Assembly (NCBI GenBank): GCA_024639085.1
Contig: JAHEJB010000002.1
Coordinates: 15,696-54,902, forward strand
Direction: 5' to 3'
Length of the DNA: 39,207 nt
Source of the DNA: Rubricoccaceae bacterium
Lineage (GTDB): Bacteria; Bacteroidota; Rhodothermia; Rhodothermales; Rubricoccaceae
How positions within the stretch are numbered: the stretch's first letter is position 1; each line of letters starts with the position of its first letter. Positions 17,349-25,786 of this stretch are shown here, in pieces. The notes under the pieces are model-generated. The model did no database searches, had not been told where the DNA came from, and was given only the letters and a program-made list of their open reading frames with translations. Both the position numbers and the translations under genes were made by a program.

Positions 17349-18377
17349 TTAGAGCGTTGGAAACCAGACGTAGTCGCCTGAGGTGTTGATGTAGCCGATG
17401 TGCTCACCAACCGCAACCTGGGCGATTCCGCCCCGGAATTCTCCGGCTGAGTCGTATGCCGGACTTCCGATGACGAGGCCATCTGAGCGTTTTACATAGG
17501 TCCAACGGTCGTTGAAGCGAACTGGGGCGCGGCCCTCCGCGAAATCACCTGCTGTGGCAATTTTCGGAATAACGATGTAGTCGCCGGATGTAGTGATGTA
17601 TCCCCAGCGTTCGTCCATTCGAACGCGAGCGGCGCCTTCGTGGAAAGAGCCGGCATCTTCGTAAATCGGATTGAGCGCGATGTTGCCGCTCGTGTCGATG
17701 TAGCCCCAGGCTTCACCGATCAGAACAGGCGCGAGGCCCCCTGCGAACTCTCCGGCGTTGGCAAATGGGCCTGCAATTTGCGTTCCGCCGCCGGGACCGA
17801 TGTAGATCCAGCCCTCGGGGGTTTCAACGGCTGCAAGGCCTTCAGAGAAATTGCCGACTGTTGCGTATTGCGTGGGAATTGCTTCGGCTCCGGAAGCATC
17901 TACGAACCCCCAGCTAAATCCAGATTTAACCGCCGCGCGGTCTTCAGAAAACTGTCGAGCCGTGTCGTACGTAGGCTGAACGGCCATACTACCGTCGGCG
18001 CTGACGTAACCCCATAACGCTCCGGAACGAACAGGCGCGAGCCCATCCTCAAAACGTCCTGCAATATCAAACTGAGCCGAAATGACAACAGATCCGCTCG
18101 AATCGGCGTATCCCCAGAGAAGACCTTGCTGGATAGCAGCCAGGTTCTCGTAGAAGCCATCGGCATAGTCGAACTGCGGTTCAACGACTAGGCGTCCTTC
18201 AGCATCTGCGAAGCCCCAAAGGCTGTCGATAGAGACGGGATAGCCGGGCATAGCTGCGCCGGGGAGGAATGGTCCAGGATTGTTGGGATCGTCGCCCGAA
18301 GGCGCGGCACTGTCACATCCAGCCATGGCCGGAAAGAGAAGGCCGACGCACAGAGCGAGCGCTAGAAGGCGGTACAT
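17349..18377 (-). CDS. WG-repeat lipoprotein (copy A)
   Basis: MYRLLALALCVGLLFPAMAGCDSAAPSGDDPNNPG lipoprotein signal; about nine WG-type units. The listed ORF start (18500) overruns the upstream DUF1501 gene. Confidence 0.88.
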   Translation of the reverse strand: MYRLLALALCVGLLFPAMAGCDSAAPSGDDPNNPGPFLPGAAMPGYPVSIDSLWGFADAEGRLVVEPQFDYADGFYENLAAIQQGLLWGYADSSGSVVISAQFDIAGRFEDGLAPVRSGALWGYVSADGSMAVQPTYDTARQFSEDRAAVKSGFSWGFVDASGAEAIPTQYATVGNFSEGLAAVETPEGWIYIGPGGGTQIAGPFANAGEFAGGLAPVLIGEAWGYIDTSGNIALNPIYEDAGSFHEGAARVRMDERWGYITTSGDYIVIPKIATAGDFAEGRAPVRFNDRWTYVKRSDGLVIGSPAYDSAGEFRGGIAQVAVGEHIGYINTSGDYVWFPTL

Positions 18378-18417
18378 AGCGAGTGTGGTTGGGGGACGTT
18401 GTTGGCGGATTTGCGGT

Positions 18418-20043
18418 TCAGCGAACGACTGAAACGGTCTGGGTCTTGGCGCCGGATGGCGTTTCGAGCCGAGCGAAGTAAGTGCCGCTTGGCAGGTCAT
18501 AGGCGTCGAATCGGACGGTGTGACGGCCTGCCGTTCTAGGCCCGTCGACGAGATGACGAACTACACGGCCACGGGCATCCAGGATGGTGATGCGAATCTG
18601 GCTCGGTCGATCCAGAACGAATGCGACGGTTGTGCTATGGGCAAACGGGTTCGGATAGGCGGGTTCGATCGCAAACTGTGAGGGAACCGATGGAACTGTG
18701 TTTTCGGCTGAAACCGTGACAATATTTAGTGGATCGAAGGGACCACCAAGGATTGTATTGGAGACGCCCGACGTCAATCCAAACCAGTTTTGCAGGACCG
18801 TTGCGTAAATCGAGCGGAAATCCGTGGTGTGGAAGAGGTTGCCGTTGTTGTCCACGTTGTCGAGGTCTGGGCCATCGCCAAATAGGCCACCTTCTACTCC
18901 TCCGCCAAAGAGGAAGAGGGGAGCAGCCGTACCGTGGTCGGTTCCTTCCGAACCGTTTTCCTCGACGCGTCGGCCGAACTCCGAAAACGTCATAGTCAGT
19001 ACATCCTCATCGCGACCGCCGGTTTCAAGATCCGTTTGAAATGCTGTAGCAGCGTCGGCCAGCGTCTGCAGCAAACCTGGCTGCCGGTCATTCTGGTCGG
19101 AGTGCGTGTCGAATCCTCCGTGATGCACAACGTACAGCCTCGACTGAAGTCCTCCCTTAATTAGGCGCGCTACGATGGCCAGGCTGTCTCCAAGACCGCT
19201 GTTTGGATAATTGGCGTTTGGGTCGTTGGTGCCTGCGTCTGCGGCATCAATCACTGCATCGACGTATCGAAGAGATGCATTGTAAACCGATCTAACAAAC
19301 GCCAATTCTTGTCCAAAGGTGTTGTCCGGCACGTCGCTCTCATCGTAAAGCTCGCCTGTTGCTTCCAACCGGTCGAATTGGCCCGCGTTACTGAAGCTCA
19401 TTCCCATACTCGTTGCTCCTCCACGAAGAAGCATTCCTGTGGCACCGCCAATGCGCAGCGCCACCGGGTATTCTGGTGGGTTGGAGACATAGTCCGGGTA
19501 TTCCTCGTCGAGATAGCGGCCCGTCCATCCTGTGTTCAGCGTTTCATCGGACCCAGATGCGGATGCCCAAATATCCGTGGAGCGAAAGTGCGAGAGGTTA
19601 TGGTCCGGATAGCCGACCGCATGCACGACGGCCATGTTGCCATCGCCCCACATGGGCTCAAGGCTCGACATGGCGCCGTTTAGTCCGTAGTCGCCATCCA
19701 AGGCAAAGGTGTTGTTTTGCTGGACCGCAATCGTTGGACGGACTTGGTAGTAGCGGTCGTTCGTTACGGGAACGACAACGTTGAGTCCATCGCTACCGCC
19801 GCCGAGCTGAATGATGACCAAGACACGATCCGTGTCCATGTTGGCGAGCGCGCGCAGGAGCGACGAACTCGAAGTCGCATGAACGGGCGTAGACCCAAGC
19901 ATGAACGCGGTGCCGCCAGCAACTGCCGCGGAGTGCGTCAGGAAGTCGCGCCGAGACCACGCATTGTGATCATCGTCATGAGACGCTCCATCTTCAATGG
20001 AGACGGCACGGGCAGGGGTATGCGAGTGATCGTGGTCACACAT
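18418..20043 (-). CDS. DUF1501 protein with twin-arginine signal and T9SS type A-like C-terminal sorting domain (module 1)
   Basis: AWSRRDFLTHSAAVAGGTAFMLGSTPVHA; DRVLVIIQLGGGSDGLNVVVP; MTFSEFGRRVEENGSEGTDHGTAAPLFLFGGGVEGGLFGDGPDL; C-terminal YPNPFAHSTTVAFVL...SGTYFARLETPSGAKTQTVSVVR. Confidence 0.92.
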   Translation of the reverse strand: MCDHDHSHTPARAVSIEDGASHDDDHNAWSRRDFLTHSAAVAGGTAFMLGSTPVHATSSSSLLRALANMDTDRVLVIIQLGGGSDGLNVVVPVTNDRYYQVRPTIAVQQNNTFALDGDYGLNGAMSSLEPMWGDGNMAVVHAVGYPDHNLSHFRSTDIWASASGSDETLNTGWTGRYLDEEYPDYVSNPPEYPVALRIGGATGMLLRGGATSMGMSFSNAGQFDRLEATGELYDESDVPDNTFGQELAFVRSVYNASLRYVDAVIDAADAGTNDPNANYPNSGLGDSLAIVARLIKGGLQSRLYVVHHGGFDTHSDQNDRQPGLLQTLADAATAFQTDLETGGRDEDVLTMTFSEFGRRVEENGSEGTDHGTAAPLFLFGGGVEGGLFGDGPDLDNVDNNGNLFHTTDFRSIYATVLQNWFGLTSGVSNTILGGPFDPLNIVTVSAENTVPSVPSQFAIEPAYPNPFAHSTTVAFVLDRPSQIRITILDARGRVVRHLVDGPRTAGRHTVRFDAYDLPSGTYFARLETPSGAKTQTVSVVR

Positions 20044-20082
20044 GAATCAATGTGGTTTCGACGGGTGGGAACCAGATGGGCA

Positions 20083-21582
20083 TTAGGTGAGCTGGTATTC
20101 CGGGAGATTGGTCAGGAAGCTCAGGAACCCTCGGAGGCGGTTCCTGGCTGCTTCCTGATCCTGCGTGTAGATGTTGTACCACTCCCAGACGGGAACACCA
20201 TCCAGCAAAATTTCAGTCATTTCATCCAGTTCCTCCTGCGACATCTGGGCAGGGAGGAAGTGCTTCGCGAAGTCATTTACAATCGCGACTGCGCTTGTTG
20301 GATCAGAAAGAGCTTCAGCGAGGGGAAGGGGGTCGAGTTCTTCGAACACGCCATCTCCGTAGATCACAGCGTCTGCAAAGCCTTGTCGCTCCGGCACCGT
20401 TCCCGTTGTGATCCATGCGCGGTATTGATCGGGGGAGTAACCAGGCCAGCCAGCCACATTGGGTGGGTTCAGGATATCCTGACCGAGGGAGAAGCCTATC
20501 TCGCGGAAACGCGCTAGCGAAGCGTCGGTGTGTGACAGGCTCATCTCGCGATAAAGGCCTGCCAGCGTCTCCACCGGACTCTTTATTCGCGCTCCAATAA
20601 AGGCGTCATCAAAGAAGTGTGCGCTCTTCAGAAGTTGCTTGAGCGCGGTGGCAAGGTTGAAGTTGTTGTTTATGAGCGTCGTTGCCAGACCCTCAACAAC
20701 TTCCGAGTTTGGCGCAGGATGGACGAACCAACTATAGAGCTTTGTTGCGATGAAATGTGCAATCTCAGCCGAACGCTGCTGAATGAGCAGGTCGATGAAG
20801 CCGTTGTAATCGTAGTTGCCGGTTTGCCCGAAGATCGTTTTTGAGCCGCTGTCATGGCGGGAAGGAACGAACTCACTCTGAAGATTGCCCATGTTTACCA
20901 CCCAACCGCTCAACGCACGTGCAACCTGTGTGATGTCTTCCTGCGTGTAGTTCGGCGTCCCGTCCGGGCCTAGGATGCCCAGCGAGAAGAGCTCCATAAC
21001 CTCACGTGCATAGTTCTCGTTCGGGTTGCTCCCCGTGTTGAGATCGCCGTTGAGGTATATAAGCATTGCCGGTACGAGCCCGATTCCCCGGAGCATCTCC
21101 CGAAAGTCTCCAAACGCATGTTGGCGGATAAACGTGATGTACTGGTAGGCAAAGGCCGCGTGGTAGTAGACGTTTGCTTCGGTCGAGAAGTGGTCGTGCC
21201 ACATCAACGTCATGCGCTCCCTGAGACCGCCAAGCCGCATTTCATTGTACCAGCCTTCCTGCCACTCATACGTCCATTCCGTGTTCTCGCCGGAACTTGT
21301 TTGGTTGTACCAAGGCGGCGTATCGGGCAGGGGCCTGGCAACAGCCGCGTCTACAAGCCCATTCACAGCTTGCGCTGGCGATTGCGACAACGTGCTGATC
21401 AGGTCTGCGCGAGTCAGGCCAAAGCGGGTTCGGCGAACCAAGTGAGCCGCGTGGCGCTCGTCCCAAGTGCCTGCGTAGGGCTCAAGACCTGATGAAACCG
21501 AAGGAGCCTTGAGGGGCGGATATGACGGAGCGTCTTCAGGCTGTGAGCCTGAAACGCGCTTGAAGAATGATCGACGATCCAT
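20083..21582 (-). CDS. DUF1800 protein (module 1)
   Basis: MDRRSFFKRVSG start; HLVRRTRFGLTRADL; MLIYLNGDLNTGSNPNENYAREVMELFSLG; TPNYTQEDITQVARALSGW; PPNVAGWPGY. Confidence 0.92.
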   Translation of the reverse strand: MDRRSFFKRVSGSQPEDAPSYPPLKAPSVSSGLEPYAGTWDERHAAHLVRRTRFGLTRADLISTLSQSPAQAVNGLVDAAVARPLPDTPPWYNQTSSGENTEWTYEWQEGWYNEMRLGGLRERMTLMWHDHFSTEANVYYHAAFAYQYITFIRQHAFGDFREMLRGIGLVPAMLIYLNGDLNTGSNPNENYAREVMELFSLGILGPDGTPNYTQEDITQVARALSGWVVNMGNLQSEFVPSRHDSGSKTIFGQTGNYDYNGFIDLLIQQRSAEIAHFIATKLYSWFVHPAPNSEVVEGLATTLINNNFNLATALKQLLKSAHFFDDAFIGARIKSPVETLAGLYREMSLSHTDASLARFREIGFSLGQDILNPPNVAGWPGYSPDQYRAWITTGTVPERQGFADAVIYGDGVFEELDPLPLAEALSDPTSAVAIVNDFAKHFLPAQMSQEELDEMTEILLDGVPVWEWYNIYTQDQEAARNRLRGFLSFLTNLPEYQLT

Positions 21583-21898
21583 GGGTGGGGAGTCTGGATT
21601 CGGTGAGTGTCTGACCACAGTCCCGGCGCGGTTGACCTCATGTCTTGTCCCGCAGTGCAAACTTCGTGCGAGGTGGTTCAAACACCGTTTCTGGAGGCAT
21701 CTAGCCCGCTTTTCAAGAAGAGAAGTACATAGGATGGCTTAGGTAGTGGGAGATCTTACCGGTGCAGCATTACGGATGGTATTCGTTAGGTGAAGCGGTT
21801 GTGTTGGGTCACGAGGTGCATCAGTTCCTACCTTCAGGGATCGCGTCACAGACTCCGTCTGATCGTGAACCACTTCTATCACACACCTCGCAATCATT

Positions 21899-22327
21899 AT
21901 GTTCAAAGAATTTAAAGACTTCGCAGCCAAGGGCAGCGTCGTCGACATGGCCGTAGGCATCATCATTGGTGCGGCGTTTGGCGGCATCATTACCGTGCTT
22001 GTTGATGGCGTAATCATGCCGCCTGTCGGTCTTTTGCTTGGCGGCGTCGATTTTGCAGATATGTTCATGCTACTGAAAGAAGGAACCGTCCCAGGGCCGT
22101 ACGAAACGCTTGCGGCTGCACAGGAGGCTGGCGCCGTTGTTATTTCGTGGGGTGCGCTCATCAACACGATCATTTCCTTCTTGATCGTTGCCTTTTGTGT
22201 GTTCCTTCTTATCAAGCAGGTCAACAAGATGAAGACAGCAGAAGAAGAGGCACCTGCAGAACCGGGGGCAGAGGAGGTGCTTCTTGGAGAAATCCGCGAT
22301 CTCCTCAAAAGCCAGGCGGCTGGATAA
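21899..22327 (+). CDS. mscL: Large-conductance mechanosensitive channel
   Basis: [52 protein letters not shown]; second [20 protein letters not shown]. Confidence 0.97.
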   Translation: MFKEFKDFAAKGSVVDMAVGIIIGAAFGGIITVLVDGVIMPPVGLLLGGVDFADMFMLLKEGTVPGPYETLAAAQEAGAVVISWGALINTIISFLIVAFCVFLLIKQVNKMKTAEEEAPAEPGAEEVLLGEIRDLLKSQAAG

Positions 22328-22338
22328 AGGGTTTTCGC

Positions 22339-22383
22339 CAAAAAAAGAGAAGGGGGTCAAGTTGATTACTTGCCCCCTTCTCT
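22339..22383. terminator. Bidirectional terminator between mscL (+) and DUF1501 module 2 (-)
   Basis: AGAGAAGGGGG(t)CAAG-ttgatta-CTTGCCCCCTTCTCT; the preceding A-run forms the U-tract for the minus strand. Confidence 0.8.
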
Positions 22384-22404
22384 ATGTATTGCAGTTGTTG
22401 AACC

Positions 22405-24015
22405 CTACCGAACGAGGGACATTCGTTTCGTTCGAACGCCTTCCGACGCCTCCAGCCGGTAGACATATACGCCGCTCGGAAACTGACCTGCATTGAAAGC
22501 CACGCTATGGTGGCCCGCTGGCCGGGTGTCGTCTAGGAGGGTGGATATAAGCCGTCCACGTATATCATAAACCTGAAGCCGCACTGCGCCCGCCTGCGCG
22601 AGCGTAAATGTGATTCGAGTAGCTGGATTAAACGGATTGGGATAATTCTGATGCAGCCCGAAGGTTAGAGGCGTGCCATCCGGTTCAGTTGCAACCGGAT
22701 TCGTAACGAGCGGCAGAGTCTCGAACGAGCCGCCGAGAACGTCGTTCACAATGGACTGATTAAGGCCAAACCAGTCTTGTAAAGCAGTGGCGTATAGTGA
22801 TCGGAAATCTGTTGAGTGAACAAGATTCCCGTCTGCATCTGTGTTCTCAAGGTCCGGCCCATTTCCATATAGCCCTCCGTCTACGCCATCGCCGAAGACG
22901 AACACTGGAGCTGCCGTTCCATGGTCGGTTCCGTTGGACCCATTTTGGGCGATGCGACGACCAAACTCGGAAAACGTCATCGTCAACACGCGCTCCTTAT
23001 CTCCGGTTTGTCCCAAATCCTCATAAAACGCAGTGACCGCTTCGGTCAAGGTTTGCAAGAGGCTATCGTGATCGCCGGTCTGATTCGCATGTGTGTCAAA
23101 TCCTCCGAGAGAGACTAGGTAAATACGTGAGTCAAGACGACCTTTGATCAATCGCGCGCACGCCGCAAGCGCATCCGGCATATTTCCCGCCGGGTATGTG
23201 GCCGTGTTGCTTGCCGCGTCTGTTGCGGCTTGGATAGCGTCCAGATACCGGAACGCGTCGTTCGCAACCGTGCGGACGAACGTCATTTCATTCCCGTATG
23301 CAGTCTCTGGGACATCATCAGGGTCGAAGGGTGTTCCTCCAGCGGCAATTTCCAGGAATAGCTCAACATCCAGGAGCGTCATTCCAAGATTTGCGTCCGG
23401 ACCTTGAAACAATAACGGAGACGACGTGCCGATCTGAACAGCAGGAGGCGCAGAAGGTGGGTCCGTGTTAAAGTCCGGGAACTGGGTGTCCAGATAACGC
23501 CCAGCCCATCCTGTGTTGAGATACGTTTCGCTGTCTGACGCAGTCACCCAAATGTCGGTAGAGCGGAAGTGTGATAGGTCGGGCGCAGGATATCCGACGG
23601 AATGCACAACCGCCATGTTGCCTTCTCCCCACGAAGGCTCGATAGGCGTCATTGATGGGTGGAGGCCATATTCATCATCGAGGAAGATTGTTTGGCTCCC
23701 AGGAATAGAAATCGTCGGCCTGGACGCGTAGTAAACGTCGTTCGTCTTAGGCACAACGGTGTTAAGCCCGTCGTTTCCACCGCTGAGTTGAATTAAGACT
23801 AGAACGCGATCCGTTTCTAGCTGCGCGAGATGCTCCAACAAGGAGGAACCACCAAGAGCGCGGACTGAAGTCCCGTTGAGCATTACTGTGCCGCCTAGAG
23901 CAACCAGCCCGGAGTGCACGAGAAAATCCCGTCGCGACCAAGCCGAGTGATCCTTGTCGTGCGCTTCGCCGTGCTTTAGTGCAACTGCTCGTTGAGAGTG
24001 ATTATGGTCACACAT
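22405..24015 (-). CDS. DUF1501 protein with twin-arginine signal and T9SS type A-like C-terminal sorting domain (module 2)
   Basis: MCDHNHSQRAVALKHGEAHDKDHSAWSRRDFLVHSGLVALGGTVMLNG; DRVLVLIQLSGGNDGLNTVVP; C-terminal LHQNYPNPFNPATRITFTL...SGVYVYRLEASEGVRTKRMSLVR. Confidence 0.93.
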   Translation of the reverse strand: MCDHNHSQRAVALKHGEAHDKDHSAWSRRDFLVHSGLVALGGTVMLNGTSVRALGGSSLLEHLAQLETDRVLVLIQLSGGNDGLNTVVPKTNDVYYASRPTISIPGSQTIFLDDEYGLHPSMTPIEPSWGEGNMAVVHSVGYPAPDLSHFRSTDIWVTASDSETYLNTGWAGRYLDTQFPDFNTDPPSAPPAVQIGTSSPLLFQGPDANLGMTLLDVELFLEIAAGGTPFDPDDVPETAYGNEMTFVRTVANDAFRYLDAIQAATDAASNTATYPAGNMPDALAACARLIKGRLDSRIYLVSLGGFDTHANQTGDHDSLLQTLTEAVTAFYEDLGQTGDKERVLTMTFSEFGRRIAQNGSNGTDHGTAAPVFVFGDGVDGGLYGNGPDLENTDADGNLVHSTDFRSLYATALQDWFGLNQSIVNDVLGGSFETLPLVTNPVATEPDGTPLTFGLHQNYPNPFNPATRITFTLAQAGAVRLQVYDIRGRLISTLLDDTRPAGHHSVAFNAGQFPSGVYVYRLEASEGVRTKRMSLVR

Positions 24016-24020
24016 GGCGA

Positions 24021-25637
24021 TTAGTTGAGCTGGTACTCGGGCAATTCAAGTATGTATGAGACCAATCCAAATAGCCGCCCCTCTGCCCCTGGGTCATTGG
24101 GGTTCCATTCATACGGCGGAATGCCATTCAGAAGTATTTCGGTAAACGTGATAATCGTTTCTTCGTCAAACGGAACCGCGAGAAAGAACTCGGCCAGGTC
24201 GGCCGCCAGCAGTTCAACTTGAAAAGGATTTGGCATTGAGAGAGCTAGCGCTTGCAGTGTTTGCTGCTTCGGTAAATAAATATCTGCGTACAGCCAGCGC
24301 ACTGGAAGTGTGTTGGTATCCAGCCACGAGTGATAACCAGGCCAGCCGGCAACATTCGGGGGTTGAAAGAGCTGCTGCGTCAGCACTCTGGTTCCAATGC
24401 GAATAAGGTCCGAGACGTCCGGCGTAATCGTAAAGCCTGTCTCGCGGACCAGGCCAAGCGTGGTGTCAAGAGGGCTCTTGATTTGTGCTCCAATCGTTTG
24501 ATCATCGAAAAAGTGTGCGCTTTTCAGCAGTGTTCGCACAGCAGGTTCAAGCTCAAAGTCATTCGCCAATAGCAAATCGGCAAGCTCGCCGACGACATCA
24601 GAGTCGGGGATGGCATACACGAACTCGCGGTAGAGCTTATCTGCCACAAAGTGAGCAATCGGCTCCGAGCGCTGGCCAAACAAGAGAGGGACAACGTCGT
24701 CGTAGCCCCAATTGCCCGTCTGTCCAAATACCGTCTTGATTCCCTCATCGTGCCACTCCGGGATGAACACGGCTTCAAGAGTTCCGTACAGGTCAACGGT
24801 CCAACCCGTAAGAACGCGAGCCAATTCCTCAATATCATCCTGCGTGTAGTTCGGCGTGCCCTCTGGATACTCAATGCCCATCGTGAACAGCTCAAGCAAT
24901 TCACGACCGTAGTTCTCGTTCGGATCGCCCACCTGGTTTTGAATGCCATTGAGGTACACCAGCATCGCTGGTGTAATGCCGATTTCGTGGACGAACTGCT
25001 TAAAATTGCCTAGCGCGTGCGTGCGGGACAAAGTCCAATAGCGGTACAACCATGCCGCCAGAAAATAGGAGTCGATGCCCGTTACGAAATGATTGTGCCA
25101 GAATAGAGCGAGACGTTCCCGAAAGGCCGTGCCAGCTTCAAGCAACGAAAGCGTCTCATTATGCACCTCACCTTCGGTATCGTAGATCCATTGTGTGTTT
25201 GCTTGGATAAAGGCGTCGAGTTCAGACTGTGGGGCATCTGGAGGAGGAACCGGCTCGTCTATCCAGGGAGGGGTTGGAGGAAGGGGTGCTGCCAATGCCG
25301 CGTCAATAATGGCGTTGACGGCAACATCAGGTGCACCAGAAAGAACCGCGTCAATAGCATCTGGATCTGCGCCGTAGCCGGTACGCCGGAGAAGATGGAT
25401 TGCTCTGCGGCGGTCCCATGGGTTTTCTGACGTCGGGACATACGGTTCCAGCCCCGTAGTTGTATCGAGAGGGGTTCCGTTTGGCCCAGTCGTTGCTTCC
25501 CTGGGTGGCGGCTGGTCCGTCCATCTGATCGGCAGACGATCATCGGCAAATCTGCCGGGCATGTATTCGAAACCGGGGCCTACGATCACATCGGAGGCAA
25601 GTCCAGAAGCTCGGCCAAGAAAGGAGCGTCGATCCAT
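24021..25637 (-). CDS. DUF1800 protein (module 2)
   Basis: MDRRSFLGRASG; RRAIHLLRRTGYGADPDAID; MLVYLNGIQNQVGDPNENYGRELLELFTMG; LLKSAHFFDDQTIGAQIKSP; PPNVAGWPGYHSW. Confidence 0.92.
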   Translation of the reverse strand: MDRRSFLGRASGLASDVIVGPGFEYMPGRFADDRLPIRWTDQPPPREATTGPNGTPLDTTTGLEPYVPTSENPWDRRRAIHLLRRTGYGADPDAIDAVLSGAPDVAVNAIIDAALAAPLPPTPPWIDEPVPPPDAPQSELDAFIQANTQWIYDTEGEVHNETLSLLEAGTAFRERLALFWHNHFVTGIDSYFLAAWLYRYWTLSRTHALGNFKQFVHEIGITPAMLVYLNGIQNQVGDPNENYGRELLELFTMGIEYPEGTPNYTQDDIEELARVLTGWTVDLYGTLEAVFIPEWHDEGIKTVFGQTGNWGYDDVVPLLFGQRSEPIAHFVADKLYREFVYAIPDSDVVGELADLLLANDFELEPAVRTLLKSAHFFDDQTIGAQIKSPLDTTLGLVRETGFTITPDVSDLIRIGTRVLTQQLFQPPNVAGWPGYHSWLDTNTLPVRWLYADIYLPKQQTLQALALSMPNPFQVELLAADLAEFFLAVPFDEETIITFTEILLNGIPPYEWNPNDPGAEGRLFGLVSYILELPEYQLN

Positions 25638-25786
25638 GAATACTCGGTCGCGGAGAACGTGCTAAACTGCCTTAAGTATCGACAATTACTGCGCTTTCTG
25701 CAATATGGGCGCATCAAGCCCTCAAATAGTAACTCCAGCCTGAGTAATTCCTGATGGTTTTCTGAGAGCCACTTATTGCGTCCACG

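Noticed and set aside
21739-22341. 200-aa minus-strand ORF opposite mscL
   Set aside because: Low-complexity Ser/Thr/Pro-rich shadow of mscL.
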